From Streptomyces sp. Edi4 (lineage in GTDB: Bacteria > Actinomycetota > Actinomycetes > Streptomycetales > Streptomycetaceae), in contig NZ_JBEJGY010000004.1 in assembly GCF_040253615.1 (NCBI RefSeq), forward strand, positions 1,612,001-1,676,000: a stretch of 64,000 nucleotides of DNA, read 5' to 3'. A program made the position numbers and the translations under genes. Below are positions 33,400-41,621 of this stretch, piece by piece. The notes beneath the pieces are model-generated. The model made no database searches, was not told the origin of the DNA, and was given only the letters and a program-made list of their open reading frames with translations. Position 1 is the first letter of the stretch. Each line of letters starts with the position of its first letter.

Positions 33400-33960
33400 G
33401 GCCGCCGGCGAGTGGGGCGCTGAGCCCGGACCGGGGCGCGCGGTGCTTGGCCGCCGGGCGGGGCCGCTGAGCCCGGGCCGGGGCGGGCGATGCTTGGCTG
33501 CCGGGCGGGGCCGCCGAGCCCGGGCCGGGGCGTGGCGCTTCGCCGCCCAAGCGGGGGCGGGACGCGCGGTGCCTCACCGCCGAGCGGGGCCGCTGAGCCC
33601 GGGCCGGGGCGGGCGATGCTTGGCCGCCGCACGGGGCCGCCGAGCCGGAGGCCGGGGCGCGCGGTGCTTGGCCGCCGGGCGGGGCCGCTGAGCCCGGGCC
33701 GGGGCGTGGCGCTTCACCGCTGGACGGGGCCGCCGAGCCCGGGCCAGGGCGCGGTACTTCACCGCTGGACGGGGCCGCCGAGCCCGGACCAGGGAGGGCG
33801 GCGCTTCATCGCTGGACGGGGCCGCCGAGCCCGGGCCAGGGCGCGGTACTTCACCGCTGGACGGGGCCGCCGAGCCCGGACCAGGGAGGGCGGCGCTTCA
33901 TCGCTGGGCGGGGGGGCTGAGCCCGGGCCGGGGCGCGGGGCTTGGCCGCCAAGCGGCACT
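33400..33960. repeat. Array of about eleven 45-48-bp units, with a perfect 92-bp duplication
   Basis: The core GAGCCCGG recurs at 33422, 33469, 33516, 33595, 33642 (one change), 33690, 33735, 33780, 33827, 33872 and 33919. Neighbouring text is also shared (GGGGCCGCYGAGCCCGGGCC). 33722-33813 is repeated exactly as 33814-33905, a two-unit block copied as a whole, which points to recent expansion by unequal exchange or slippage. Confidence 0.9.
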
Positions 33961-34024
33961 GGAAGCGCGCGCCATTTGCGGCGCAGACCCCGGTAAGACG
34001 GACCCCGCGCGGCCGGGGTCCCGG

Positions 34025-34432
34025 TGGAGCGGCCCCCGGCCGGGCGGTCCCGTCGGGGGCGGTCCCGCCGGCCGGGACCGCCGGGGATAGTCCCGTCGAG
34101 GCAGCAGCCCCGTTAGGGCGATCCCGGCTGGCCGGGGCCGCCGGGATGGTCCCGCCGGGGTGGCCCCGCGGGATGGTCCCGCGGGATGGCCACGTCGGAC
34201 CACCCCGCCGGGGTAGTCCCGCCGAGCGATCGTGCCGGCATGGTCGCGTCGGGGCGGTCACGCGAGGCGATCACGTCGGGGCGCCCCGCCGGGTGGTCCC
34301 GCCGGGGTAGTCCCGCCGAGCGATCGTGCCGGCATGGTCGCGTCGGGGCGGTCACGCGAGGCGATCCCGTCGGGGCGCCCCGCCGGGTGGTCCCGCCGGG
34401 GTGGTCCCGCCGGGGTGGGACGGGGCCACCTT
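34025..34432. repeat. Array of GGTCCCGCCGGGGTR units with a 94-bp duplication
   Basis: A short motif close to GGTCCCGCCGGGGTG recurs many times. 34207-34300 is repeated as 34301-34394 with one difference (A at 34272 region, C in the copy). The array ends just before the TetR 3' end. It has different unit text from the array before it but nearly the same large-block length. Confidence 0.85.
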
Positions 34433-34445
34433 CGGCGCCGGGGCG

Positions 34446-35093
34446 TCAGCCCCGGTCCACGGCTCCGCTCCCGAGCAGCGGCGCCAGCGCGTCGGCGATC
34501 TCCGAGGCCAGTGCCCCGTCGACCGGGGCGTGCCCGCTGAGCAGGCGGTACCACATCACGCCGAACGCGATGTCGACGGCGAGGTCGAGGGAGACGGCGC
34601 CGTCCCCGCGCAACTGGCCGCGCGCCACGCCCCGTTGAAGGATCTCGCGCAGCGCGGACCGGCGCGGAGTGATCACCTCGTCCTGCAATCTGCGCGCGAG
34701 CGAGGCGTCCGCCTGCGCGTCGGCCATCAGCCCGACCACAGCCCGGCCCGTCGGCCCGCGGGTCAGCCGGAAGGTGTGGCCGAGCAGTTCCTCGACGTCC
34801 CGGTACACGTCGCCGGTGTCGGGGAACAGCTCGGCTCTGCTGCGGTGCGGGAGCTCGGTCAGGACTTCGAGCAGGACGTCCTGCTTGGTGGGCCACCAGC
34901 GGTAGATGGTCTGCCTGCCGACGTGGGCCTCATCCGCGAGGCCCTTCATCGTCAGCTCCTGGTAGCCGTCGCGCCGGCACAGCTCCAGTGCCGCGTCGAG
35001 CACGGACCGCCGGGCCGCCTCGCTGCGGGGCCGCCCGCGCGGCGGGGAGCCGTCCGTGGACCCGTCCTCTGCCGCGTTCTCGGTTTTTTTCAT
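34446..35093 (-). CDS. TetR family transcriptional regulator
   Basis: 215 residues. HTH at about residues 26-72 (RRSVLDAALELCRRDGYQEL, MKGLADEAHVGRQTIYRWWP); the YRWW signature and C-terminal FRLTRGPTGRAVVGLMADAQ fit the TetR_C_16-like group that often guards SDR or dehydrogenase genes. TAAACT 6 nt before the ATG suggests a leaderless mRNA, and the upstream tandem palindromes cover this promoter. It is divergent from the SDR gene and is its likely repressor. Confidence 0.9.
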   Translation of the reverse strand: MKKTENAAEDGSTDGSPPRGRPRSEAARRSVLDAALELCRRDGYQELTMKGLADEAHVGRQTIYRWWPTKQDVLLEVLTELPHRSRAELFPDTGDVYRDVEELLGHTFRLTRGPTGRAVVGLMADAQADASLARRLQDEVITPRRSALREILQRGVARGQLRGDGAVSLDLAVDIAFGVMWYRLLSGHAPVDGALASEIADALAPLLGSGAVDRG

Positions 35094-35101
35094 GGGGACA
35101 G

Positions 35102-35154
35102 TTTACAAGACACGGTGCCTCGGAATACTCTTTACGAGACAGCGAGCCTCGAAA
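35102..35154. promoter_or_regulatory. Tandem operator copies between TetR and SDR
   Basis: Two 24-bp direct copies, 35102-35125 and 35131-35154, agree at 19 positions (TTTACRAGACA, then GCCTCGRAA). Each is an imperfect palindrome of the form CGAGRC-N5-GYCTCG. Centres are 29 bp apart. Confidence 0.6.
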
Positions 35155-35194
35155 AGAACGAGGACCTGCGCGAGAGGTCTGAAAGGACTGCACC

Positions 35195-35932
35195 ATGAAC
35201 GAGCAAGTTGTGATCGTCGGCGGCACGTCCGGCATCGGTCTGGCCACGGCGCGACGCCAGCTCAAGGAGGGGAGGGACGTCGTCGTCACAGGCCGCTCCC
35301 CCGAGCGTCTGCGGACCGCGCTGGACGAACTGGCCGCGATCGAGGGCGTATCGGCCGCGGTGAGCGGTTCGGTGGTGGACGCCCGGGACGAGAGAGCGAC
35401 GCGGGAGTTCTTCACACGGCTCGGCCGGGTCGATCACGTGATCGTCGCCGCGACGGGCTCCACGGCGGCCGGGCCGTTCCGGTCGGTGACGACGGAGGCG
35501 TTGCGCGAGGCCGCGGAGGGCAAGCTGATCACGCACAGCCTCACCGCGCGGGCCGCCCTCGACGTCCTGTCCCCCACCGGGTCGATCACCTTCGTGACCG
35601 CCGCGTCGGCCGGCGCCGCCATGCCCGGCACGTCCGGCCTGGCCGCGGTCAACGCGTCGGTGGCGGCGATGGTCCCGGTCCTGGCGGTCGAGCTGGCCCC
35701 GGTCCGCTGCAACGCGGTGTCCCCCGGAGTGGTCGACACCCCGTGGTGGGACTGGATGGACGCGGAAGCCAAGGCGGACACCTTCGCCGCCTACGCCAAG
35801 TCGACACCGGCCGGCCGCTGCGGCAGCCCCGAGGACATAGCGGACGCGCTCTCCTTCCTGGTGGGCAACAGCTTCACGACCGGCGTCGTCCTGACGGTGG
35901 ACGGAGGCGCCCGCCTGGCCTCGGGAGCGTGA
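35195..35932 (+). CDS. SDR family protein lacking the catalytic Tyr and Lys
   Basis: 245-residue Rossmann protein of the short-chain dehydrogenase superfamily. The cofactor motif GGTSGIG is intact, followed by GRSPERL and the strand end PVRCNAVSPGVVDTPWW. The active-site segment that normally reads YxxxK is LAAVN here (in GTSGLAAVNASVAAM), so both Tyr and Lys are missing. The Ser-side segment ITFVTAAS is present. Either it is a non-catalytic NAD(P)-binding protein or it uses other residues. AAGGA 8 nt before the ATG supports the start. It is divergent from a TetR gene with tandem operators. Confidence 0.85.
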   Translation: MNEQVVIVGGTSGIGLATARRQLKEGRDVVVTGRSPERLRTALDELAAIEGVSAAVSGSVVDARDERATREFFTRLGRVDHVIVAATGSTAAGPFRSVTTEALREAAEGKLITHSLTARAALDVLSPTGSITFVTAASAGAAMPGTSGLAAVNASVAAMVPVLAVELAPVRCNAVSPGVVDTPWWDWMDAEAKADTFAAYAKSTPAGRCGSPEDIADALSFLVGNSFTTGVVLTVDGGARLASGA

Positions 35933-35956
35933 CGGCACCGACGACCGCGCCGCGCG

Positions 35957-36003
35957 GGACCGTTCATTGCGGCGCCGGACCGTTCATTGCGGCGCGGGAC
36001 CGT
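35957..36003. repeat. 20-bp tandem repeat in the convergent junction
   Basis: GGACCGTTCATTGCGGCGCC (35957-35976) is followed by a copy differing only in the last base (35977-35996) and by the first 7 bases of a third. It fills the gap between the SDR and Y-family polymerase 3' ends. Confidence 0.9.
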
Positions 36004-36020
36004 GCACGCCGCCGGGCAGG

Positions 36021-36989
36021 TCAGGCCGCGTCCGACAGGGAGCCCGGGATGATGGCGCGGGGGCCGAACTTGGCCCGGGCACGGTCGGCCACCGCCTCGA
36101 TGCGGCGGGCCCGCTCGTCCTGGGGGTCGAACGTGAGCTGGTGCGCGGCGAGTTCGGCCGTCGTCAGACCCTCGGCCCGCAGCGAGATGCCGCGCACCCT
36201 GGCCCGTTGCAAGCCCAGCGCCGCGTGGAGGGCGTAGGCCAGATCGGCCAGCGCGGGTGAGTGGGCGGAGGGTTCGCGCAGGTGACGGGTGCGGGTCGTG
36301 GTGGACCGGTCGGCGTAGCGCACGGTGAGACTGAGCGAGCGGCACACCTGGCCGGCGCCCCGCAGCCGGACGCCCAGTTCCTCCGCGAGGGAGAGCAGTT
36401 CCCGGCGCTGGCGCACGGGGTCCAACTCATCGCGGGGGAAGGCACGTTCGGCGGCGAGGGAGCGGGCGGACGCGTTCGGCACCACGGGGGCGCGGTCGAT
36501 GCCACGAGCGCGTTCTTGGAGGTCTCGCCCGGACCTCGCGCCGAGGATCCGCTGGACGGTGCCCGGCGGGGCCTCGGCTAGCCGCCCCGCCGTGTCGAGT
36601 CCGTACGCGCAGAGGGTGCGGGCGGTCGAGCGGCCGACGCCGTCGAGGGCGCGGACCGGCCGCGTGGCGAGGTAGCGCTCCACCTCATGCGGTCGCACCG
36701 TGCGGGTCGTGCCGGGCCCGGCGTCCCGCGCCGCCATCCTGGCCAGCATCGGATTGGGCGCGAGCCCGATGGCGCACTCCAGGCCGAAGTGGGCGAGGGC
36801 GCGCACCCGCAGGACCGCGGCGAGCTGTCCCGCGTCCTGGCCGAAGTACTTCTCGGCGCCGCCCAGGTCGGCGAGGAGACCGTCGGGAGGGAGCGCCTGG
36901 ACGACGGGGGTCAGGTTCTCGGCCAGCGCGATCAGCGGAGGAAGCGCCGCTCCCCCGTCCGCGAGGGCGAAGCGCGCACAAAGGATCAT
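36021..36989 (-). CDS. Y-family DNA polymerase-like protein (ImuB-type)
   Basis: 322 residues. The palm/fingers remnants (ECAIGLAPNPMLARMAA), the helix-hairpin-helix (RALDGVGRSTARTLCAYGLD) and the little-finger domain to the C-terminus match DinB/ImuB proteins. The N-terminus MILCARFALADGG lacks the catalytic Asp cluster (DMDAFF-type), and the DE pair of active polymerases is not seen, so it is probably a non-catalytic adaptor that brings the error-prone DnaE2 to beta clamp, as ImuB does in mycobacteria. Its ATG overlaps the dnaE2 stop by ATGA. No imuA gene is next to it. Confidence 0.85.
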   Translation of the reverse strand: MILCARFALADGGAALPPLIALAENLTPVVQALPPDGLLADLGGAEKYFGQDAGQLAAVLRVRALAHFGLECAIGLAPNPMLARMAARDAGPGTTRTVRPHEVERYLATRPVRALDGVGRSTARTLCAYGLDTAGRLAEAPPGTVQRILGARSGRDLQERARGIDRAPVVPNASARSLAAERAFPRDELDPVRQRRELLSLAEELGVRLRGAGQVCRSLSLTVRYADRSTTTRTRHLREPSAHSPALADLAYALHAALGLQRARVRGISLRAEGLTTAELAAHQLTFDPQDERARRIEAVADRARAKFGPRAIIPGSLSDAA

Positions 36990-39900
36990 CCCGCGCTCCC
37001 TGGGCTGGAGTGCCACAGCTTCCGCCCGGTGGGTGCCCCTTCGCCGGCGGGGCGCAGGTCGGCCCACGGGTTCAGCTCGTAGCCGGTGGACAGATGGATG
37101 CGGCGGTCGTTGCCGGCGGCCGGCTTGACCGCAGTCGGGGCCGACGTCGCAGTCGAGGTCGCAGTTGTTTCGGTGTCGGAGTCGGAGGAGGACGTAGAGG
37201 GTTCAGGGGACTCGGATGAGCCGGGCGGGTCGGGTGGGGCGGCGAGGCGGGAGGCGACCGCGTCCAGGCCGCCCTCGCGGCGCAGTTCCGCGAGTTCGGC
37301 GAGGTTCCAGGCGCGGGCGCCCACCACGCTGAGGCTGCGCGGGCCGCGCCGCTGCACCACACCCCGTACGAGAAGGAGCCAGGAATGGAAGACGGTGTAG
37401 GCGCAGGCGTCGTGGCTGTCGTCGAAGAAGGCGAGATCGACCAGGCCCGTGCCGTCGTCGAGAGTGCTGAAGACGACGCGTTTGCCGGAGCGGATCGGCG
37501 GCGTCTGGGTGGCCGCCTTGGCGCCCGCGACCAGGACGGTCTGTCCGTGCTCGGCCTCGCGCAGCCGTTTGGCGGAGAGGACGCCGAGTTCACGCAGGAA
37601 GGTGGTGTGGTCCTCCATCAGGTGGCGGGAGGCGTCCATGCCGAGGACGCCGAGTTCGGCGCTGAGGCGCTCCGCGTCGTCCAGGTCGGGCAGCCCGGCG
37701 CCTGCCGTCAAGGTGCCGCCGTCCAGCGGGAGTTGGCCTCCGGCGGCGTGGCGCAGGCCGTGGAGTTCGGACAGGTGGAGCAGCAGATCGCGCCGGTTGC
37801 CGCCGAACGCGTCGAGCGCGCCGATCCGGGCGAGCCGTTCGGCGACGGGGCGGCTGGGCCTGGCCCGCTGCCAGAAGTCGCGCAGCGAGGTGTAGGGACG
37901 GCCTGCCTCGATGCGCGCGCTCTCGGCCTCGCTGATGCCGTGGACATCGCAGAGCGCGAGCCGCACCCCCCAGGTTCCGGACACCAGTTCGATTGTGTGA
38001 GCGACGGAGGACCGGTTCACGTCCACCGGCAGGATCGGCACCCCCCGCCGGCGCGCGTCCGCGAGCAGCAGGCGCTTGGGGTACATGCCGGGGTCGTGGG
38101 TGAGCAGCCCGGCGTAGAAGGCGGCCGGGTGGTGCGCCTTGAGCCAGGCCGACTGGTAGGTCGGCACGGCGAAGGCGACGGCGTGCGCCTTGCAGAAACC
38201 GTACGACCCGAAGGCCTCGACGATCCCCCAGGTGCGGGCGATCACCTCGGGCGCGTAGCCGCGCTCTTCGGCGAGCTGGGCGAACCAGACCTTGATGCGC
38301 GCCTGCGACTCCGGGTCGGAGAGCCCGCGCCGCACCCGGTCGGCCTCGCCCCGGCCGCAGCCGGTCATGATGTTCACGATCTCGATGATCTGCTCGTGGA
38401 AGACGACCACGCCGTAGGTGTCGCGCAGCGCGTCCGCCAGGTCGGGGTGGGGGAAGCGGACCGGAGCCCGCCCGTGCCGTGCCTCGATGAACGGGCGCAC
38501 CATGTCGGCGGCGACCGGCCCGGGCCGGAACAGCGAGATGTCCACGACGAGGTCGTGGAAGGTCGACGGCTGGAGCCGCCCGACCAGGTCGCGCTGGCCC
38601 GGCGACTCGATCTGGAAGCAGCCCAGCGTCTCGGCCGACCTGATGAGCTGGTAGGTCTTCGCGTCCCCCGGCGGGACCTGCGCCGGGTCGTCGAGGTCGA
38701 GCTCTTCTCCCGTCGTCCGGCCGATCTCGGTGACCGCGTGGGCCATCGCGGACTGCATCCGTACGCCCAGGACGTCGAGTTTGAGCAGGCCCAGGTCCTC
38801 CACGTCCTCCTTGTCGAACTGGGACATGGGAATGGGGGCGCTTCCCTGGCCCTCGATGCCGAGAGGGACTTCGCCACTGGTGGGCATGACGGGGGTGCGG
38901 CGCAGCAGCGAGGCGTCCGACAGGAGCACTCCGCAGGGGTGCATGGCGATGCCGCGCGGCAGGGCGTCCAGAGCTTCGACGAGCTCCCAGAATTTGCCGT
39001 ACTTGTCCATCTCGCCCGCCAGGGAGCGCAGTTCGGGGAGTTCCCGCAGGGCGGTGCGGGCGTCGCGGGCCCGGATGTGCGGGAAGGACTTGGCGATCTT
39101 GTCGATCACGGCCGGGTCCATGGACAGGGCCGCGCCCACGTCCCGCACGGCGTGCCGCACGCGGTAGGTCTCGGGCATGGAGACGGCGGCGACCCGCTCG
39201 GTGCCGAAGCGGTCGAGGATCGTGCGGTAGACCTCGAGCCTGCGGGCGGACTCCACGTCGATGTCGATGTCGGGCAGCACCGGCCGTTGCTTGGACAAGA
39301 AGCGCTCCATCAGGAGCCCGTTCTCGACGGGATCGGCGTGCGCGATGCCGATGAGGTGGTTGACGAGCGAGCCCGCGCCGGAGCCACGCGCCGCCACCCT
39401 GATGCCCATCTCCCGTACGTCGTCGACGACTTGGGCGACGGTGAGGAAGTACGGGGCGTACCCCCAGTGCCCGATGATGTCCAGCTCGTGGTGCATCCGC
39501 TCCCAGTACGCGCGCCGGTCCGCGTAGCCGCGCAGCACCATGCCGGCGGCGGCCCGCGAGGCGAGGACGCGCTGGGGGGTGCGGTCGGCCGCGCCGACCA
39601 GGTGCGGTTCGGGGAAGTGGGCAAAGGTCTTGATGCCGAGGTCGTCCTGGGGATCGACGAGGCACGCGGCGGCGGTCTCCTCGGTCATGGCGAGCAGCCG
39701 GTGGGCGACGTCGCGGCGCCACCCGGCCGCCTCGGCGACGCGTTCGGCGATCTTGAACATGGCGCCCGGGTCCTTGAGCCAGCGCTCCCCGCTGTCGAAC
39801 GGCTCGCGCACCGGCACGAGGCGCCGCGCGGCGTCGAGCACGTCGGCGACCGGACCCTGCCCGGGGTCGGCGTAGCGCGCGGCGTTGGTCAGGACGGCGC

Positions 39901-40534
39901 GTACGCCCTGTTCGGCGGCGAAGCCCACGGTGCGCGCGGCGAGCCGCAGCGATCCGGGCCCGGTGCCCCTGAGCCCGTGGTGGACGGCTTCGAGGCGGAG
40001 CGCGTCGCCGTAGAGCTCCCGCCAGGGGGCAAGCAGCTTCGCGGCCCGGTCGGGGCGGCCCGCGCTCAGTGCGCGGCCGATCTCGGAGGCCGGGCCGAGC
40101 AGCACGGTGAGCCCTTCGGCGGGCAGGTCGGCGTGGGTCAGGAGCGGGCGGCCGCCGGAGGTGTGCGCGGCGCTGACCAGACGGCAGAGCTCGGCCCAGC
40201 CGGTCGCGCCGGCACGGGCGAGAAAGGTGACCCGGGGGGCGGATTCGTCGACGAACGCGCCGCCGCGTATGGGGGTGCGCCGGGCCTGGCCCCGGGCACG
40301 GCCCACGTCCCCGGGGTGTTCGGGCACGGCGAGATCGGCTCCGAACAGCGGCCGGATGCCCGCTTTGGCGCAGGCCTTGGCGAAGCGGACGGTGCCCGCG
40401 AGGGTGTCCCGGTCGGTCAGCGCGAGGGCGTCCATGCCCCGGTCGACGGCGCGTTCGGCCAGCCGCTCCGGGTGGGAGGCCCCGTATCGCAGGGAGAAGC
40501 CCGAAACGGTGTGCAGATGCGTGAAGCCGGGCAT
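36986..40534 (-). CDS. dnaE2: Error-prone DNA polymerase III alpha subunit (DnaE2)
   Basis: 1182-residue C-family polymerase of the DnaE2 type, used in damage-induced mutagenic bypass. The N-terminal PHP domain (FTHLHTVSGFS, LALTDRDTL), the palm with catalytic PDIDIDVESARR, HPCGVLLSD, the finger region and a C-terminal OB fold (VLVAGAKAATQTPP) are all present. The C-terminal tail is Ser/Thr/Pro-rich. ATG 40532-40534 is preferred over GTG 40540 because AGGAGG lies 5-6 nt before it. It leads an operon with the ImuB-like gene. A LexA-type box lies 57 bp upstream, so SOS control is likely. Confidence 0.95.
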   Translation of the reverse strand: MPGFTHLHTVSGFSLRYGASHPERLAERAVDRGMDALALTDRDTLAGTVRFAKACAKAGIRPLFGADLAVPEHPGDVGRARGQARRTPIRGGAFVDESAPRVTFLARAGATGWAELCRLVSAAHTSGGRPLLTHADLPAEGLTVLLGPASEIGRALSAGRPDRAAKLLAPWRELYGDALRLEAVHHGLRGTGPGSLRLAARTVGFAAEQGVRAVLTNAARYADPGQGPVADVLDAARRLVPVREPFDSGERWLKDPGAMFKIAERVAEAAGWRRDVAHRLLAMTEETAAACLVDPQDDLGIKTFAHFPEPHLVGAADRTPQRVLASRAAAGMVLRGYADRRAYWERMHHELDIIGHWGYAPYFLTVAQVVDDVREMGIRVAARGSGAGSLVNHLIGIAHADPVENGLLMERFLSKQRPVLPDIDIDVESARRLEVYRTILDRFGTERVAAVSMPETYRVRHAVRDVGAALSMDPAVIDKIAKSFPHIRARDARTALRELPELRSLAGEMDKYGKFWELVEALDALPRGIAMHPCGVLLSDASLLRRTPVMPTSGEVPLGIEGQGSAPIPMSQFDKEDVEDLGLLKLDVLGVRMQSAMAHAVTEIGRTTGEELDLDDPAQVPPGDAKTYQLIRSAETLGCFQIESPGQRDLVGRLQPSTFHDLVVDISLFRPGPVAADMVRPFIEARHGRAPVRFPHPDLADALRDTYGVVVFHEQIIEIVNIMTGCGRGEADRVRRGLSDPESQARIKVWFAQLAEERGYAPEVIARTWGIVEAFGSYGFCKAHAVAFAVPTYQSAWLKAHHPAAFYAGLLTHDPGMYPKRLLLADARRRGVPILPVDVNRSSVAHTIELVSGTWGVRLALCDVHGISEAESARIEAGRPYTSLRDFWQRARPSRPVAERLARIGALDAFGGNRRDLLLHLSELHGLRHAAGGQLPLDGGTLTAGAGLPDLDDAERLSAELGVLGMDASRHLMEDHTTFLRELGVLSAKRLREAEHGQTVLVAGAKAATQTPPIRSGKRVVFSTLDDGTGLVDLAFFDDSHDACAYTVFHSWLLLVRGVVQRRGPRSLSVVGARAWNLAELAELRREGGLDAVASRLAAPPDPPGSSESPEPSTSSSDSDTETTATSTATSAPTAVKPAAGNDRRIHLSTGYELNPWADLRPAGEGAPTGRKLWHSSPGSAG

Positions 40535-40590
40535 CCGCACCTCCTACCAATCCGTTCTCACCTCCCCCTCCCTTCCACCATAGACCAGTT

Positions 40591-40606
40591 TCGAACGTAC
40601 GTGCGA
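40591..40606 (-). promoter_or_regulatory. LexA (SOS) box of the dnaE2 operon
   Basis: TCGAACGTACGTGCGA matches the actinobacterial LexA consensus TCGAAC-N4-GTTCGA at 11 of 12 defined bases. On the minus strand TATGGT-like sequence follows 10-15 bp on, so the box covers the promoter. A further GTTCGAAC palindrome lies at 40610-40617. Confidence 0.75.
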
Positions 40607-40657
40607 CATGTTCGAACGGGCACCTTCGGACCGGCTCCGGCAGGTGCCCGGCCGGGG

Positions 40658-41455
40658 TCAGGCCGTGGCGCTCCTGATGACCGCGAAGGGGGCGCCGAAG
40701 GGGTCGAGCAGCATCGCGATGCGCCCCACGCCCTCGGTGTCCACGGCGGGAATGATGACGGTGGCGCCCAGGCCCTGGGCGCGGGCCACGGCCGCGTCGC
40801 AGTCCTCGACCTCGAAGTAGGGATGCCACTCGGAGCGCGATCCGGCGTCCTGGTTCTGCTGGGGCAGCTGCATGATGCCCCCGTGCATGGTCTTCTCACC
40901 GCCGCCCGCCGGACCGGCGATGGTGTACACAACACCGCCGGCGGCCCCGCCCATGTGCATGTCCTGGGTGTCCCACGACAGGACCGTGCGGTAGAACTCC
41001 TTCACCGTCTCGGCGTCGGTGGTGTACAGCTCGATCCAGCTGACGCTGCCGGGCTCGTTGACGAGTTCGAGGCCGTCGGTCTCCCGGGGCTGCCACACGG
41101 CGAACTCGGCGCCCGCCGGGTCGGTGAAGCCGGCCGTCCGCCCGGCCGTGAAGACGTCCATCGGCGGGAAGCGCACGGTGCCGCCCGCCTGCTCCACGGC
41201 CTTGGCGGTGGCATCGGCGTCCACGGTGCGGAAGTACACCGTCCAGGCCGAGTTCGCACCCCCCTCGGTCAGCGGTCCGATCGCGCCGACCGTCCTGCCG
41301 TCCTTCTGAAGGAAGCCGTAGCCACCCGCCTCCGGCCCCGCCGACTGGAACCGGAGCCCGAACAGGCTCCCGTAGAAGGCGGCGGCCGCGTCGATGTCGG
41401 GGGTCCCCAGATCGAGCCAGTTCAGCCCGCCCGGTACCTGTGTGGAGGTCAGCAT
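40658..41455 (-). CDS. VOC family protein (two glyoxalase-like domains)
   Basis: 265 residues with two vicinal-oxygen-chelate modules. The first (about 8-125) starts GGLNWLDLGTPDIDAAAAFY and ends GAEFAVWQP; the second (about 135-262) starts SWIELYTTDAETVKEFYRTV and ends DPFGAPFAVIRS. Such pairs include hydroxylases and drug-binding proteins, but most Streptomyces members have no known role. AGGAG 9 nt before ATG 41453-41455 supports the start. The gene is divergent from the DUF3533-like membrane protein. Confidence 0.9.
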   Translation of the reverse strand: MLTSTQVPGGLNWLDLGTPDIDAAAAFYGSLFGLRFQSAGPEAGGYGFLQKDGRTVGAIGPLTEGGANSAWTVYFRTVDADATAKAVEQAGGTVRFPPMDVFTAGRTAGFTDPAGAEFAVWQPRETDGLELVNEPGSVSWIELYTTDAETVKEFYRTVLSWDTQDMHMGGAAGGVVYTIAGPAGGGEKTMHGGIMQLPQQNQDAGSRSEWHPYFEVEDCDAAVARAQGLGATVIIPAVDTEGVGRIAMLLDPFGAPFAVIRSATA

Positions 41456-41621
41456 CGGTGGTGCTCCTGTCGGGTGCGTCGTCCTCCCGGCGGCCACGGC
41501 CACGGGAGCCTGTGGACCCAGCGTGGCAGCGGGCGCCACCACCCGACAGTCGAACGGCGCGGCTCAGCCATTCGGCCTCGCCCCGACTGCGCGCGTACGC
41601 GGGGCGGCCCAGCGTGGGGGC

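Larger units (their letters stand above)
33222..34445. other. 1.2-kb non-coding region filled by two GC-rich repeat arrays
   Basis: Between the lipase start and the next TetR end. The first 150 bp carry the lipase promoter side with an AT-richer stretch near 33310-33380. The rest is two tandem arrays, listed separately. Long open frames here are by-products of repeated GC-rich sequence and I reject them as genes. Confidence 0.7.

Noticed and set aside
33490..33996. 168-codon Arg/Gly-rich open frame in the repeat array
   Set aside because: Repeated GC-rich sequence stays open in several frames at once; no ribosome site and no single-frame codon bias.
33400..34432. CRISPR array
   Set aside because: Units are directly adjacent, without unique spacers of constant length, and there are no cas genes.
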